The notes: generated by a model not told the origin, from the letters alone. DNA of 62,484 nucleotides from an uncultured Prevotella sp. (GCA_947164965.1 CAMUYR010000017.1:1-62484); one strand, 5' to 3'. Shown: positions 15,531 through 25,427, numbered from the stretch's first letter. Made by a program: numbers and translations.

Positions 15531-18167
15531 TTAGAATTGAATGCTTAATGCGAATGAATAACTACGATAGACGGGATAGGAACGCTTGTCGTCGACACCC
15601 AACGTAGAATCGACAACAGAAGAATTGATCATCGGCGTCAGACCGGAATAAGAGGTAATCGTGGCCAGATTGTTGATAGAACACGAGAGGCGCAGGCTGC
15701 GAATGAGTGACGAACGGAGGGGGACATTCCAACCCAGCGTGACATAGTCGATATTGACGTAATCGCCACGTTCCAGATAGTAGTCGCTGATGTCCTGATC
15801 CTGAATATTCATCTCAGGGGCTCCCTGCATGACGTTATAATTAGGCATCGAACCCATATTCATATACGCTAGCGATGTACCGTTGTATATCTTATGTCCG
15901 AAGGCACCGTTCATCTGCACGGTGATGTCCCACTGGCGATAACGGAAGGCAATGTTAGAACCCATCATAGCTTTGGGCGTGGCCTGTCCGCAGATATACT
16001 TCTCCTCTGTGATGTCATAGCGCTTGGAACCATCCTCGGCAGTAATAAAGCCTTTGAAGTGTGGCAGATAGAAGACGCCCAGAGGCTGTCCGACGATCTG
16101 CGAGCATACGGTGCTGGCACCATGGAATCCAGCTCCCTCCAAACCAGAAATGCCTTGTATGTCAGGAGCCGTCAGCAACTGTCCGTTGTAATAGCCGTTG
16201 AGGGTGACGAGCTTGTTACGCTCGAAGGTCCAGTTCATATTGATGCTCAGCTCCATATCCTTCTGGCGTAAGGGTGTAATGCCGAATCCGAGCTCAAGAC
16301 CATAATTGTGCATCTTACCCAGATTGGCCAGCAGATGGTCGTAGGTAAAGGTAGGAACAGGTACTGTGTAGTTGTAGAGCATATCCGACGTACGCGAAGT
16401 ATAGAAATCGGCTGTCAGCACGATACGCTTCTGCCAGAAGGCCATATCGAGCCCGACATTGAAGGTACGCTTCACCTCCCAACGCAAATCGGGATTGGCA
16501 TTGCGGATAATACCCAGCGTGGTGGCAGGCGTGCCATAGACGCTGACAACACCATTGGGCTTGATGAGTTCCTGCGACAGATAGGAGTCGATACCACCAA
16601 GATTACCACTCATACCGTAACCTACGCGCAGCGTCAACTTGGATATCCACGTGAGCGGTTTCATAAACTCCTCGTTGGTGATATTCCAAGTACCACTGAT
16701 AGAAGGGAAGTAGCCCCAACGATGGTTGGCACCAACCTTTGACGAACCATCGGCACGACCCGTGAAAGTCAGCGTATAGCGGTCGGCATAGCTATACTGA
16801 GCCTTCAACAGATAAGACACCATCGTAGAACTGGAGTAGAACGAATTGGTGCCATCCCAAGGACGTACGGCACCAGCAGAGAGGTTGTCGTAACCATAAG
16901 CATTGGTTGGGAAATTCGACGCTGTGGTATAGAATCCAGTAGACTTCTCGCGTTGCGCCTCGATGAGAGCCAACATCTCCAACTGGTGACGTTTGGCTAA
17001 ATGACCCTTCCATGAGAGCATCAGATTGCCTAAGATTTCCTCGTGCTTGGTATTACCACGATAGGCTTCGCCATGACTCCACACGAAAGTGGGATAGAAA
17101 TGGGCATTGTTGATACTGTTATACGAATAGCTGCCGAAAGCACCAACAGAAAATCCGTAACCTAAGGTGGCATGGGCCTTCAGGTGTACATTGACATGAG
17201 CATTTTCCTCGTCTTCCTGCATCTCCAATAACGAGAGCGGATTATTAATCCAAAAAGCCTCAGTCACCTGGTCGAAACCACCAGTGGCATTGGGGCCATC
17301 AGGAAATGTAGGATTGAAGCAGGCGGCAGAGTAAAAGAGCTTCTGCTGGAACGGCGTCACATTGTTCTTCTGCAACGAACCAAACATACCCAAATCGACT
17401 GTGAGGCGTTTGTCGAAAGCCAACTGATGGATATCGAGCTTACCGATATAATTACGCAGACGGTTGTTCCTGACCACCTTACTCAAATCTGTCATACCCA
17501 GCGAAGCACGATAGTTGGCTGTCTCTGAACCACCACCAAAGGCGATATGATGGTTATGTACAAAGCCCGTACGGGTGATAGAGTTCTGAAAATCAGTGTC
17601 ATAACCTTTGTCGATGATGTCCATCCCTAACTGCGAGGCAGCCTGACGGAATTGAGCAGCATTCAACATATTGATATTCTTATAGATGCTCTGCACACCA
17701 ACGCTACCGCTATAAGCAATATGAAACTGGTCGCCACTACCCTTCTTGGTAATGACCTGAATGACACCAGCGGCACCTCGGCTACCATATTGTGCGGTCT
17801 CAGAAGCATCCTTAAGAATGGTAAAACTCTCGATATCGGCAGGATAGATAGTAGCCAGCGTGGCAATATCTGCCTGAACACCGTCGATAATCACCAAGGG
17901 GTCGTTGCCACCCATGAGCGACGTAGTACCACGCACACGGACAGCCGAAAGCATAGCTTCCTGATTACCACCCGTCTGAACCTGTACACCTGCAGCCTGA
18001 CCACTCAGCGCCTCCAGTGAGTTAATCACCAGACCTTTGTTCATACGCTCCTGAGTCACCGTATTGGTTAGACCCTTTGCAATGAGAGAGTCAGGCAAAA
18101 TTTGACCAACCATCGGAACTGCGGATAATAACAGTAATGCGGTTAGTATTGTTGTAAGTTGTTTCAT
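15531..18167 (-). CDS. SusC/RagA TonB-dependent transporter, short form
   Basis: The 878-residue protein has a signal peptide (to about VPMVGQ), then almost directly the plug domain (LEALSGQAAGVQVQTGGNQE; DPLVIIDGV; DASETAQYGSRGAAGVIQV) and a 22-strand barrel ending RSYSFALSIQF. The carboxypeptidase-like regulatory domain that precedes the plug in most SusC proteins is missing, explaining its length below 1,000. It is the first gene of the susC-susD-GH43 operon. The promoter at 18191-18222 fits a leader of about 20 nt. No HTCS, AraC or anti-sigma regulator is encoded next to it. Confidence 0.93.
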   Translation of the reverse strand: MKQLTTILTALLLLSAVPMVGQILPDSLIAKGLTNTVTQERMNKGLVINSLEALSGQAAGVQVQTGGNQEAMLSAVRVRGTTSLMGGNDPLVIIDGVQADIATLATIYPADIESFTILKDASETAQYGSRGAAGVIQVITKKGSGDQFHIAYSGSVGVQSIYKNINMLNAAQFRQAASQLGMDIIDKGYDTDFQNSITRTGFVHNHHIAFGGGSETANYRASLGMTDLSKVVRNNRLRNYIGKLDIHQLAFDKRLTVDLGMFGSLQKNNVTPFQQKLFYSAACFNPTFPDGPNATGGFDQVTEAFWINNPLSLLEMQEDEENAHVNVHLKAHATLGYGFSVGAFGSYSYNSINNAHFYPTFVWSHGEAYRGNTKHEEILGNLMLSWKGHLAKRHQLEMLALIEAQREKSTGFYTTASNFPTNAYGYDNLSAGAVRPWDGTNSFYSSSTMVSYLLKAQYSYADRYTLTFTGRADGSSKVGANHRWGYFPSISGTWNITNEEFMKPLTWISKLTLRVGYGMSGNLGGIDSYLSQELIKPNGVVSVYGTPATTLGIIRNANPDLRWEVKRTFNVGLDMAFWQKRIVLTADFYTSRTSDMLYNYTVPVPTFTYDHLLANLGKMHNYGLELGFGITPLRQKDMELSINMNWTFERNKLVTLNGYYNGQLLTAPDIQGISGLEGAGFHGASTVCSQIVGQPLGVFYLPHFKGFITAEDGSKRYDITEEKYICGQATPKAMMGSNIAFRYRQWDITVQMNGAFGHKIYNGTSLAYMNMGSMPNYNVMQGAPEMNIQDQDISDYYLERGDYVNIDYVTLGWNVPLRSSLIRSLRLSCSINNLATITSYSGLTPMINSSVVDSTLGVDDKRSYPVYRSYSFALSIQF

Positions 18168-18190
18168 AACGATAAATTGGTAAGATTTTG

Positions 18191-18222
18191 CAAAGATACA
18201 TTTAAATCATGAAAGACGCAAG
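18191..18222 (-). promoter_or_regulatory. promoter of the susC operon
   Basis: The minus strand has TATCTTTG (18198-18191) and CTTG at 18222-18219, with 20 bp between. Confidence 0.65.
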
Positions 18223-18249
18223 AAAATGAGGAAAAATGTGAGAAAAATA

Positions 18250-18281
18250 TTTGGCTATTTACAGAAAAACAGCTACCTTTG
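18250..18281 (+). promoter_or_regulatory. promoter of the FGGY kinase gene
   Basis: TTTG at 18250-18253, 20 bp, TACCTTTG at 18274-18281. It shows that in-frame starts before 18281 are not used. Confidence 0.7.
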
Positions 18282-18309
18282 CGGACAAAACTTTAAAACT
18301 TTAAAAACA

Positions 18310-19896
18310 ATGACAGCAAAACAAACTATCGAGGCTGGAAAAGCCATCTTGGGAATTGAATTCGGTTCAACCAGAATCAAGGCCGTCCTCATCGACGAGG
18401 ACAATAAGCCCATCGCACAGGGCTCACACGAGTGGGAGAATCAGTTGGTAGATGGTCTTTGGACCTACTCTACCGAGGCTGTATGGTACGGACTGCAGGA
18501 CTGCTACGCCGAGCTCCGCAAGGACGTTCAGAAGCAGTACGACTGCGAAATTGAATCGCTGGCCGCCATCGGTTTCAGCGCCATGATGCACGGCTACATG
18601 GCCTTCAATGATAAGCAGGAGATACTTGTTCCTTTCCGCACTTGGCGTAACACCAACACAGGTAAGGCAGCTGCAGAGCTCTCTAAGCTCTTCAACTACA
18701 ACATCCCCCTGCGTTGGAGCATCTCGCACCTCTATCAGTGCATTCTCGACAACGAGGAGCACGTTAGCGACATCAAGTATCTCACCACACTTGCCGGCTA
18801 TGTTCACTGGCAGGTAACAGGTCAGTTTGTTCTGGGTGTAGGCGATGCATCAGGTATGATTCCTGTTGATCCAAAGACCAAGACTTACGATGCCACCATG
18901 GTACAGAAGTTCGACGAGCTCATCGCTCCTAAGGGTTTCTCTTGGAAGTTGCTCGACATTCTGCCAAAGTCGCTGAACGCAGGCGAGAGCGCAGGATTCC
19001 TTACCCCCGAGGGTGCTAAGAAACTCGACGTTTCTGGCCACCTGAAGGCAGGTATCCCCGTATGTCCTCCTGAGGGCGATGCAGGCACAGGTATGGTGGC
19101 TACCAACGCTGTTAAGCAGCGTACTGGTAACGTCTCTGCAGGTACCTCTTCGTTTTCAATGATCGTACTCGAAAAAGAACTTTCTAAGCCCTACGAGATG
19201 ATTGATATGGTTACCACACCTGATGGAAGCCTCGTTGCTATGGTTCATTGCAACAACTGCACCAGCGACATCAACGCTTGGGTTGGATTGTTCAAGGAGT
19301 ATCAGCAGCTGCTTGGTGTGCCCGTTGATATGAACGAGCTCTACGGCAAGCTGTTCAACAAGGCTCTCGAGGGCGATACCGACTGCGGTGGTTTGATGGC
19401 TTACAACTACGTAAGCGGCGAGCCTGTAACCGGTCTGGCCGAGGGACGCCCCATGTTCGTACGCTCTGCTGGCGACAAGTTCAACCTGGCCAACTTTATG
19501 CGCGCTCACCTTTACGGTGCCATCGGTGTGCTGAAGATTGGTAACGACATCCTGTTGAAGGAAGAGAAGATTAAGGTTGACCGTATTACCGGTCATGGCG
19601 GTTACTTCAAGACCGCAGGTGTTGGTCAGCGCATGCTGGCAGCCGCCCTCAACTCTCCTATCTCTGTCATGGAGACTGCAGGCGAAGGTGGTGCTTGGGG
19701 TATTGCTCTGCTGGCAGGCTACCTTATTAATAAGAATGGTAAGAATCTGGCCGACTATCTCGAGGATGTTGTCTTTGCAGGCAACACAGGTACATCTGTG
19801 GCTCCTACAGCCGAGGATGTAGCTGGCTTCGAAATGTATATCGAGAACTACAAGAAGTGTCTGCCCATTGAGCAGGCTGCTGTAGATCACAAATAA
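18310..19896 (+). CDS. FGGY-family pentulose kinase (xylulo- or ribulokinase)
   Basis: The 528-residue protein starts MTAKQTIEAGKAILGIEFGS; upstream in-frame ATGs lie at or before the promoter and were rejected. FGGY features are the N-terminal phosphate motif GIEFGSTRIKAVLID, the substrate region FSAMMHGYMAFN and the C-terminal ATP-binding region (ITGHGGYFKTAGVGQRML; GEGGAWGIALLAGYL). It phosphorylates a pentulose, probably L-ribulose or D-xylulose. It lies divergently next to a GH43 operon, which suggests arabinose or xylose use. The family is sure; the substrate is open. The DUF4421 gene begins directly after its stop codon. Confidence 0.88.
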   Translation: MTAKQTIEAGKAILGIEFGSTRIKAVLIDEDNKPIAQGSHEWENQLVDGLWTYSTEAVWYGLQDCYAELRKDVQKQYDCEIESLAAIGFSAMMHGYMAFNDKQEILVPFRTWRNTNTGKAAAELSKLFNYNIPLRWSISHLYQCILDNEEHVSDIKYLTTLAGYVHWQVTGQFVLGVGDASGMIPVDPKTKTYDATMVQKFDELIAPKGFSWKLLDILPKSLNAGESAGFLTPEGAKKLDVSGHLKAGIPVCPPEGDAGTGMVATNAVKQRTGNVSAGTSSFSMIVLEKELSKPYEMIDMVTTPDGSLVAMVHCNNCTSDINAWVGLFKEYQQLLGVPVDMNELYGKLFNKALEGDTDCGGLMAYNYVSGEPVTGLAEGRPMFVRSAGDKFNLANFMRAHLYGAIGVLKIGNDILLKEEKIKVDRITGHGGYFKTAGVGQRMLAAALNSPISVMETAGEGGAWGIALLAGYLINKNGKNLADYLEDVVFAGNTGTSVAPTAEDVAGFEMYIENYKKCLPIEQAAVDHK

Positions 19897-21057
19897 ATGA
19901 AGCAGAAAACAGCATTATTTCTGTTGCTTCTGACATGTAGTATTCAGGGCTTCGCACAAGACAGAAAGCCTTGGATACTACGTGCTTTAAATGCTGTTAA
20001 GACGTATATCGACTCGTCGGCGGTCAAAGGTATTGACCAACGCTATATCGAGGTGCCGAAAAAGCCTTGGGCTGTGGTGCTGAAATACAACACCAATGAT
20101 ATGGACCTGCGCGCCACATCGACACTCAGCAAAGAACACCTGGCACAAAAGGGTATCGACGGAGAATTTACCTGGGAGTCGACATTCAAGCCAAGAAGTG
20201 AAATATCGCTGGGAGCATGGGTCGGCTATCGTGGCTACGGCTTTGGCTATAGCTATTCATTGCAACGCTCGGCAGGACGTAACATCACCTTTGGTGCCAC
20301 TGGTGCCAACTATGGTCTGAACCTGCGCATCCGTCGTTTTAAGACACACGAAATTGGTGCTCACTATTGGGGATATGACGAGGATGGACATTTTGATGAG
20401 AATGAGGCCAATGCAGAAACGTGGGATGACATTATGGTACGATCGGCTATCTTTGACGGTTTCTACATGTTCAATGGCAAACATTTTTCGTATGCCGCAG
20501 CCTATGACCAGAGTGTCAATCAGATTCGCTCAGCAGGTTCGCTGATGCTGGGAGTGATGTGGTTTCAGACGTCAATTGATTATGCCGCTCCAACCAATGG
20601 TTTGCTGATTCAGATGCTTGGCGATGTAGGACGTGTGAAAATCCACGAGGGAAGTATTGGTGTTGGTTATGCCTATAACTGGGTGCCTCTGAAAAACCTG
20701 CTGTTTAATGTGACAGCAATGCCTATGTTGTCGCTATACAATCGCACGAAGGTGTATTTCTACGATTGCAACTATGATATCTTCTTGGAAGAAGGTGAGG
20801 TATCGCCAACGGGTAAGAAAGTTGTTCCTGATGATGATTCGTGGCAAGAGGATATCACGCTGACGGAACGTGGCTCACACACGAGCTATGGCAAGGTGGC
20901 GCTGAATTTTGATGCTCGTGCGTCTATCACGTATCAGTTTGACCGCTTCTTCCTGAATGTCAGCGGACAGTTAAACCATTTCCGTCATAACGTGGATAAC
21001 AATCAGTTACGACTCACAGACTGGTATGTAAATGCTTCGTTAGGCGTTCGTCTGTAA
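19897..21057 (+). CDS. DUF4421-type outer-membrane protein
   Basis: The 386-residue protein has a signal peptide (to about IQGFAQD) and alternating amphipathic strands typical of an outer-membrane barrel, with motifs such as WVGYRGYGFGYSYSLQR, ANYGLNLRIRRF and a final LTDWYVNASLGVRL. It resembles DUF4421 proteins, widespread in Bacteroidetes and of unknown function. The ATG abuts the TAA of the kinase gene, so the two are translationally linked, but I infer no shared function from that alone. Confidence 0.75.
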   Translation: MKQKTALFLLLLTCSIQGFAQDRKPWILRALNAVKTYIDSSAVKGIDQRYIEVPKKPWAVVLKYNTNDMDLRATSTLSKEHLAQKGIDGEFTWESTFKPRSEISLGAWVGYRGYGFGYSYSLQRSAGRNITFGATGANYGLNLRIRRFKTHEIGAHYWGYDEDGHFDENEANAETWDDIMVRSAIFDGFYMFNGKHFSYAAAYDQSVNQIRSAGSLMLGVMWFQTSIDYAAPTNGLLIQMLGDVGRVKIHEGSIGVGYAYNWVPLKNLLFNVTAMPMLSLYNRTKVYFYDCNYDIFLEEGEVSPTGKKVVPDDDSWQEDITLTERGSHTSYGKVALNFDARASITYQFDRFFLNVSGQLNHFRHNVDNNQLRLTDWYVNASLGVRL

Positions 21058-21075
21058 TAACGCCACTCTCCCCTA

Positions 21076-22890
21076 CTACACTTTCAACGTCAAGACCATA
21101 CGGGTTCCACCAAAATACATGGAATCAACAGCCAGCTTGCCACCCAGCAAGCCTGCTATTTGTTTGCACAGATAAAGGCCCATACCCAAACCTTCATTGA
21201 AATCGTTGAGTTTTGTAAACTGTGTGAAGACACGTTCTTGGTCTTCATCTGGTATACCAGGACCTGTGTCGCTGACATAGAAGCTGACATTATGCTCACC
21301 CATCGGCTTATAGCCAATGATGATAGAACCCTGTTGGGTATATTTGTTGGCATTGTGCAACAGTTCGCTGAGAATCTTAACGAGATAAGCCTTGTTGGTT
21401 GTCAGCGTCACATCGTCTGTCATTGTTTCCACCTTCAGCTCGACAGCCTCAGGATGTCTCAGTAGAATACCATTAGCAACCTCCTGACAGATAGCGTTAC
21501 AAGACACATGATCAGTCAACGTCGTTTCTTTCAGTTCCTCCAGAGCCAGCGTCTTCATCCAGTTGTCTATAATATTGCTGATGGTTTGTCCGTTCAACTG
21601 CACGTCGCGTGTTAAAGCATCCAATTCTTCTTCAGAAATCATGGAATGACCATCGCGCAACACCTGTGCAAAGCCGCTGATGATATTCAGAGGGGTACGA
21701 ATCTGGTGGAACATATCCTGAATGAATTGCGTCTTCTTACGATCCGATTCCTCAGCCATATTCTTAGCCACCATCAGCTCTTCATTCTTCTGTTCCGTTT
21801 TAGAACGCACCTCTTCCAGGTCTGATACGTAGTTGGCTATCGAATGCTGCATCTGGTGAAAACTGTTCTGTAATTTTCCAACCTCATCCGTTCTGGTGCT
21901 GGGAGCTATCTGTCTGTCGAAGTGTCCCTCAGCAATTTCACTTGTCTGCTGAGCCAATGCCACTACAGGATCCATCGTCTTGTGTATAATATAATAACAG
22001 AGCGCCAGAATCAATAACAATCCAAAGACGATAATGCTGATAATCAGATAAACTAACTTGTTATATCCCTTGTAGATATCTGCTTCAGGACATACAATAG
22101 CCAGTTTCCAACCTGATTCAGACAAGTCTTGCTGCAATACCAAGCAGTCCTTACGCTGAAGGTCTTCTATCTTGGCATCTTCCTTGCCTGCAGCAATAAT
22201 GTTGCCATCCGAACCCAACAGCACAAAGAAAGAGTCAGGATAGCGCCATTCCTGCAAGAGAATCTGAGAAAGATTGCGTTGTGTCAAATCAACGGAGAGA
22301 ACACCAATGATGCGTCCTTCCTTCGTTACCAAGGGCTTACAATAGCTGGCAATCACGTCGCGAGAATAGATGCCACTGGGGTTGTAGTCCTGGAAAGGAT
22401 CAACCCAACAGGCTTTCTTTTTGAGCATAGGAACACTATACCAGTCCATATCGAAATAGACATAGTCGTCGTTACCCTCGTTTTCTGTTTCTATATGTCC
22501 ATTATTGTTGAATGAATAGGCTGAGAAATATTTTCCCTCGCTGGGAAAGAAATATGGTTCCATAGCGATACTACATCCGTTCAACATGGAATTGATAGAC
22601 AGGATTCTTGCTGACAAAGCGAACAAGGAATCAGGATTCAGATTCTGCATCACCTGCCAGTCCATATTGTTTGTCGCCACTTCAACTTCGTCCATAACAC
22701 CTGTCAAGTGTTGTGCTGTGTTATAAAGCATCTGGCGCGTCTCTTCGATAGCAGCCTGTCTGATAGACTCTCTCGAACGATGCACCATGAATCCCATTGA
22801 CACAATGAAGATAAGAACGACGAAGGTCAGGATACTGAGACTCAGTCGTAGCGATACTGATTTTTGTATATTTCTTATGAGTGCATTCAT
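21076..22890 (-). CDS. Cache-domain sensor histidine kinase
   Basis: Domains of this 604-residue protein: membrane helix about 15-37, periplasmic Cache sensor about 38-278 (GCSIAMEPYFFPSEGKYFSAY; IIGVLSVDLTQRNLS), membrane helix about 279-303, HAMP about 305-360 and a His box with phospho-acceptor H395 (QDMFHQIRTPLNI). The ATPase domain has SELLHNANKYTQQG, DTGPGIPDED and GLGMGLYLCKQ. It has no fused or adjacent response regulator. Its start overlaps the stop of the upstream receptor gene by four bases. It closes a three-gene operon with a periplasmic binding protein. Confidence 0.9.
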   Translation of the reverse strand: MNALIRNIQKSVSLRLSLSILTFVVLIFIVSMGFMVHRSRESIRQAAIEETRQMLYNTAQHLTGVMDEVEVATNNMDWQVMQNLNPDSLFALSARILSINSMLNGCSIAMEPYFFPSEGKYFSAYSFNNNGHIETENEGNDDYVYFDMDWYSVPMLKKKACWVDPFQDYNPSGIYSRDVIASYCKPLVTKEGRIIGVLSVDLTQRNLSQILLQEWRYPDSFFVLLGSDGNIIAAGKEDAKIEDLQRKDCLVLQQDLSESGWKLAIVCPEADIYKGYNKLVYLIISIIVFGLLLILALCYYIIHKTMDPVVALAQQTSEIAEGHFDRQIAPSTRTDEVGKLQNSFHQMQHSIANYVSDLEEVRSKTEQKNEELMVAKNMAEESDRKKTQFIQDMFHQIRTPLNIISGFAQVLRDGHSMISEEELDALTRDVQLNGQTISNIIDNWMKTLALEELKETTLTDHVSCNAICQEVANGILLRHPEAVELKVETMTDDVTLTTNKAYLVKILSELLHNANKYTQQGSIIIGYKPMGEHNVSFYVSDTGPGIPDEDQERVFTQFTKLNDFNEGLGMGLYLCKQIAGLLGGKLAVDSMYFGGTRMVLTLKV

Positions 22891-24368
22891 ACCATTACCG
22901 TATTGCTTGTTTCTTGGGTGCTTTGTGCTTCTTTCAACAGCTGATCCAACAGATAAGTAACCTTATTGGTGTTTTCAAGCATCACCTGTACCTTTTGTCC
23001 AAATTCTTCGTCTGTCATATCATGATGTTCGTCAAAAATGACTTTAGCCTGTTCCAAAATACCATCTACAGGTTTCGCCATCTCTTCCGACATCTTATGC
23101 AGCACATTCGTCTTCACCCTTTCTTCTTCTTTCACACGTTCATAGGCAATCGTCAATTCTTGGTTTTGATCCTCCAAAGTACGAGTCTGCTCTTGCATCT
23201 CATCGATGTATTTACCCAAGGCATGCTGCATGCTCTGGAAACTGCGTTGCAATTGTCCAATCTCATCGTGACGTGTGCTATCAGGCACTTCTCCCTGGAA
23301 ATGTCCTTGTGTCGTCAGTTGTGTGAATCGTGCCAGAAGATTCAAGGGGCGAAGGTTCCTTTTCACTATGATCATACAGAAGACAAGCAACAGAAGAAGT
23401 CCAACTGCTACAATGATACGCGAGGCAACCAGCAACTTATGATACGAAGCGAAGATATCGCTCTCAGGACAAATAATTGCCACGCTCCATCCTGTATTCT
23501 TGAAAGGCTTATAGAACACATAGCAAGGTTCACCGTTTAATATGACATTGCGATGACCTGTCTCGCCAGCAATCATTGCTTCACCAATACTTGTTAAGAT
23601 AGAGTCCTCCTTTTCCATTGTACGCGTGAAAATGGTTTCATAGAAAAGTTTCGTGGTATCAGGATGTACCAGATAAGTGCCACCTTTTCCAAGCAGGACA
23701 CTATAGGAATTGGGATATGGTTTAGCTTCCGATATCGTTTTTGAGAACCAATCAAGACAGATATCGACAGAGAATGTTCCTACCACATTACCTTTTCTGT
23801 CGTGTATTGGCTGGCTATAACTGGAGAAGATATCCTTCACGATAATACCCTCTGTAGCATCCTCTTGGAAGGGTTCTATCCAGTAAGGCTTATTGAGCAG
23901 TTTGGGTATCAGATACCAGTCCATGCAATGATACTGATAGTTGTCTGTACCTTCCTGTTCCGTTTGTATGCTATCACCGTTATTATAGGAATATGCAGAG
24001 AAATAACGTCCCTTATTCTTAAAAAAGTAGGGTTCGAATGATATACTGGTTCCTGACAGTTCAGGATTGTTCTCCAGCACCTGTCTGCTCAAATCGAACA
24101 TCATATCAGGATTGTCCAGATGTTGCTCTATCACCACCAGCATGTTATTGGCAGCAACCTCTGTACGATGTAGCGTATTATCTATGTGCAGCACTGCACC
24201 CTCAATAGTCTTTGTGGCTTTGTTCCATGCTTCTTCTCTGACCACATCGCGTGTCTCTGCAAACATCAACGTGAAAGCCACCACAAAGATAGCTGTTACC
24301 AATACGACTACCCAGAATGTCAAACGGGTAGATAGTGAACTGCGAATCCATCTGATTATCGATTTCAT
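22887..24368 (-). CDS. Cache-HAMP receptor with degenerate His box, no ATPase domain
   Basis: The 493-residue protein aligns with the downstream kinase along its length. It has a membrane helix about 15-36, a Cache sensor (GTSISFEPYFFKNKGRYFSAYS; VVGTFSVDICLDWF), a second membrane helix about 313-335, a HAMP region and a coiled coil. The dimerisation helix reads KTNVLHKMSEEMAKPV where the partner has KTQFIQDMFHQIRTPL, so H395 of the partner corresponds to E428 here. No ATPase domain follows. It cannot autophosphorylate. It probably pairs with, or modulates, the full kinase. Both its boundaries are 4-bp ATGA overlaps. Confidence 0.85.
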   Translation of the reverse strand: MKSIIRWIRSSLSTRLTFWVVVLVTAIFVVAFTLMFAETRDVVREEAWNKATKTIEGAVLHIDNTLHRTEVAANNMLVVIEQHLDNPDMMFDLSRQVLENNPELSGTSISFEPYFFKNKGRYFSAYSYNNGDSIQTEQEGTDNYQYHCMDWYLIPKLLNKPYWIEPFQEDATEGIIVKDIFSSYSQPIHDRKGNVVGTFSVDICLDWFSKTISEAKPYPNSYSVLLGKGGTYLVHPDTTKLFYETIFTRTMEKEDSILTSIGEAMIAGETGHRNVILNGEPCYVFYKPFKNTGWSVAIICPESDIFASYHKLLVASRIIVAVGLLLLLVFCMIIVKRNLRPLNLLARFTQLTTQGHFQGEVPDSTRHDEIGQLQRSFQSMQHALGKYIDEMQEQTRTLEDQNQELTIAYERVKEEERVKTNVLHKMSEEMAKPVDGILEQAKVIFDEHHDMTDEEFGQKVQVMLENTNKVTYLLDQLLKEAQSTQETSNTVMV

Positions 24369-25321
24369 AGGCCCATCAGTTCATTATAGGTTACAGGACG
24401 TGCTATCAATCCGCATTCTGACATCAAACGGCTCGCTTTCTCAACCATGTCTTTTCGCACACGGAACTCGCGCTTTTGCGTATCTTTATTGATTTGTAGA
24501 CGCAGGCATTCCTTCAGCATAAACTTCTGCATGACACGATTGGTAGGTGTATTAAAACGCGTCACGTATTTCATCACAATATTCAGCGCCTCCTCAGGAT
24601 GTTTCGCAGCCCACTCCCAACCTTTCTGGCTGGCCTTGGCAAACTTCTGGCACTCTGTGCGATGCGACAAGAAGTAGTCACGCTTCACATAAACACCTGT
24701 CTCCTGAATATTGTAGTCGTGATCGCTAAAACGATAGATGCTTTCTTCTGAGAGTTTAAAACCTGATTGCAACAATTGGTAGTATTCATTATAGCTAACC
24801 ACCATCGTAGCATCTACAGCACCAGATAGAAACAAGTTGATTCCGCTTGTAAATCTCACCCATTCGTAATTCATATGTTCACGTTTATCCATGATATAAG
24901 TGAGATAGTTAGGATCAGAATTAAAGATGGCCACTTTCTTTCCTTTCATCTTCAACGGATCAGTATCCCATCGGGATATCAGCAAATTACTGCTGTTCAT
25001 GGAATCCTGGAAGATATTCACCAATTGAAATCCCTGTGCGATAAAATCCATTGCAGACATCAGGGAGAACATTTCAGCTTGACTGGCAGAGGTCTTCAAT
25101 CTGTTCAATGCAGAACTGGTCAATGAAGGGTGTTGTATTTCAACATTCAGTCCTATCTCTTTATAAAATCCCTTTTCGTAAGCAACATAATAGCCTGCAA
25201 ACTGAGCCTGAGCAATCCATGCTGTCGTAAACACAAACTTATCAGATTGTGCAGAAACCAACATAGTTCCAAGAAGGATGCCCGTCAGTAGGGAAAGAAA
25301 TCTGGCTTTCAGTAATCTCAT
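24365..25321 (-). CDS. NMT1/THI5-like periplasmic binding protein
   Basis: The 318-residue protein has a signal peptide (to about VSAQSD) and then the NMT1-like fold: FTTAWIAQAQFAGYYVAYEKG, GLNVEIQHPS, the hinge region VAIFNSDPNY and SGAVDATMVVSYNEYYQLLQ. This family binds pyrimidine precursors, sulfonates and similar small ligands for ABC importers. No permease or ATPase gene is present. It is instead the first gene of an operon with two Cache receptors, so it more likely presents a ligand to the sensors than to a transporter. The promoter box lies at 25377-25384. Confidence 0.85.
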   Translation of the reverse strand: MRLLKARFLSLLTGILLGTMLVSAQSDKFVFTTAWIAQAQFAGYYVAYEKGFYKEIGLNVEIQHPSLTSSALNRLKTSASQAEMFSLMSAMDFIAQGFQLVNIFQDSMNSSNLLISRWDTDPLKMKGKKVAIFNSDPNYLTYIMDKREHMNYEWVRFTSGINLFLSGAVDATMVVSYNEYYQLLQSGFKLSEESIYRFSDHDYNIQETGVYVKRDYFLSHRTECQKFAKASQKGWEWAAKHPEEALNIVMKYVTRFNTPTNRVMQKFMLKECLRLQINKDTQKREFRVRKDMVEKASRLMSECGLIARPVTYNELMGL

Positions 25322-25376
25322 GCTTTAGGATGGAGTTAGTTTATAATTGTTAGTTTTACATTTATTGTTTATGGTG

Positions 25377-25384
25377 CAAAGATA
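25377..25384 (-). promoter_or_regulatory. promoter -7 box of the signalling operon
   Basis: The minus strand reads TATCTTTG, directly after the T-run of the upstream terminator. Confidence 0.6.
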
Positions 25385-25427
25385 AAAAAAAAACAGGGAA
25401 ACGATTCTCTATTCCCCTGTTTTTTTG
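25385..25427 (-). terminator. rho-independent terminator of deoD
   Basis: On the minus strand ACAGGGGAA and TTTCCCTGT form a stem followed by ten T. It lies 43 bp after the deoD stop and touches the next promoter. Confidence 0.8.

Noticed and set aside
18226..18309. longer N-terminus for the FGGY kinase
   Set aside because: The consensus promoter at 18250-18281 lies within this extension, so translation must start later, at 18310.
24365..25321. ABC importer substrate-binding protein of a thiamine-precursor transporter
   Set aside because: No permease or ATPase gene is present; the operon instead encodes two Cache receptors.
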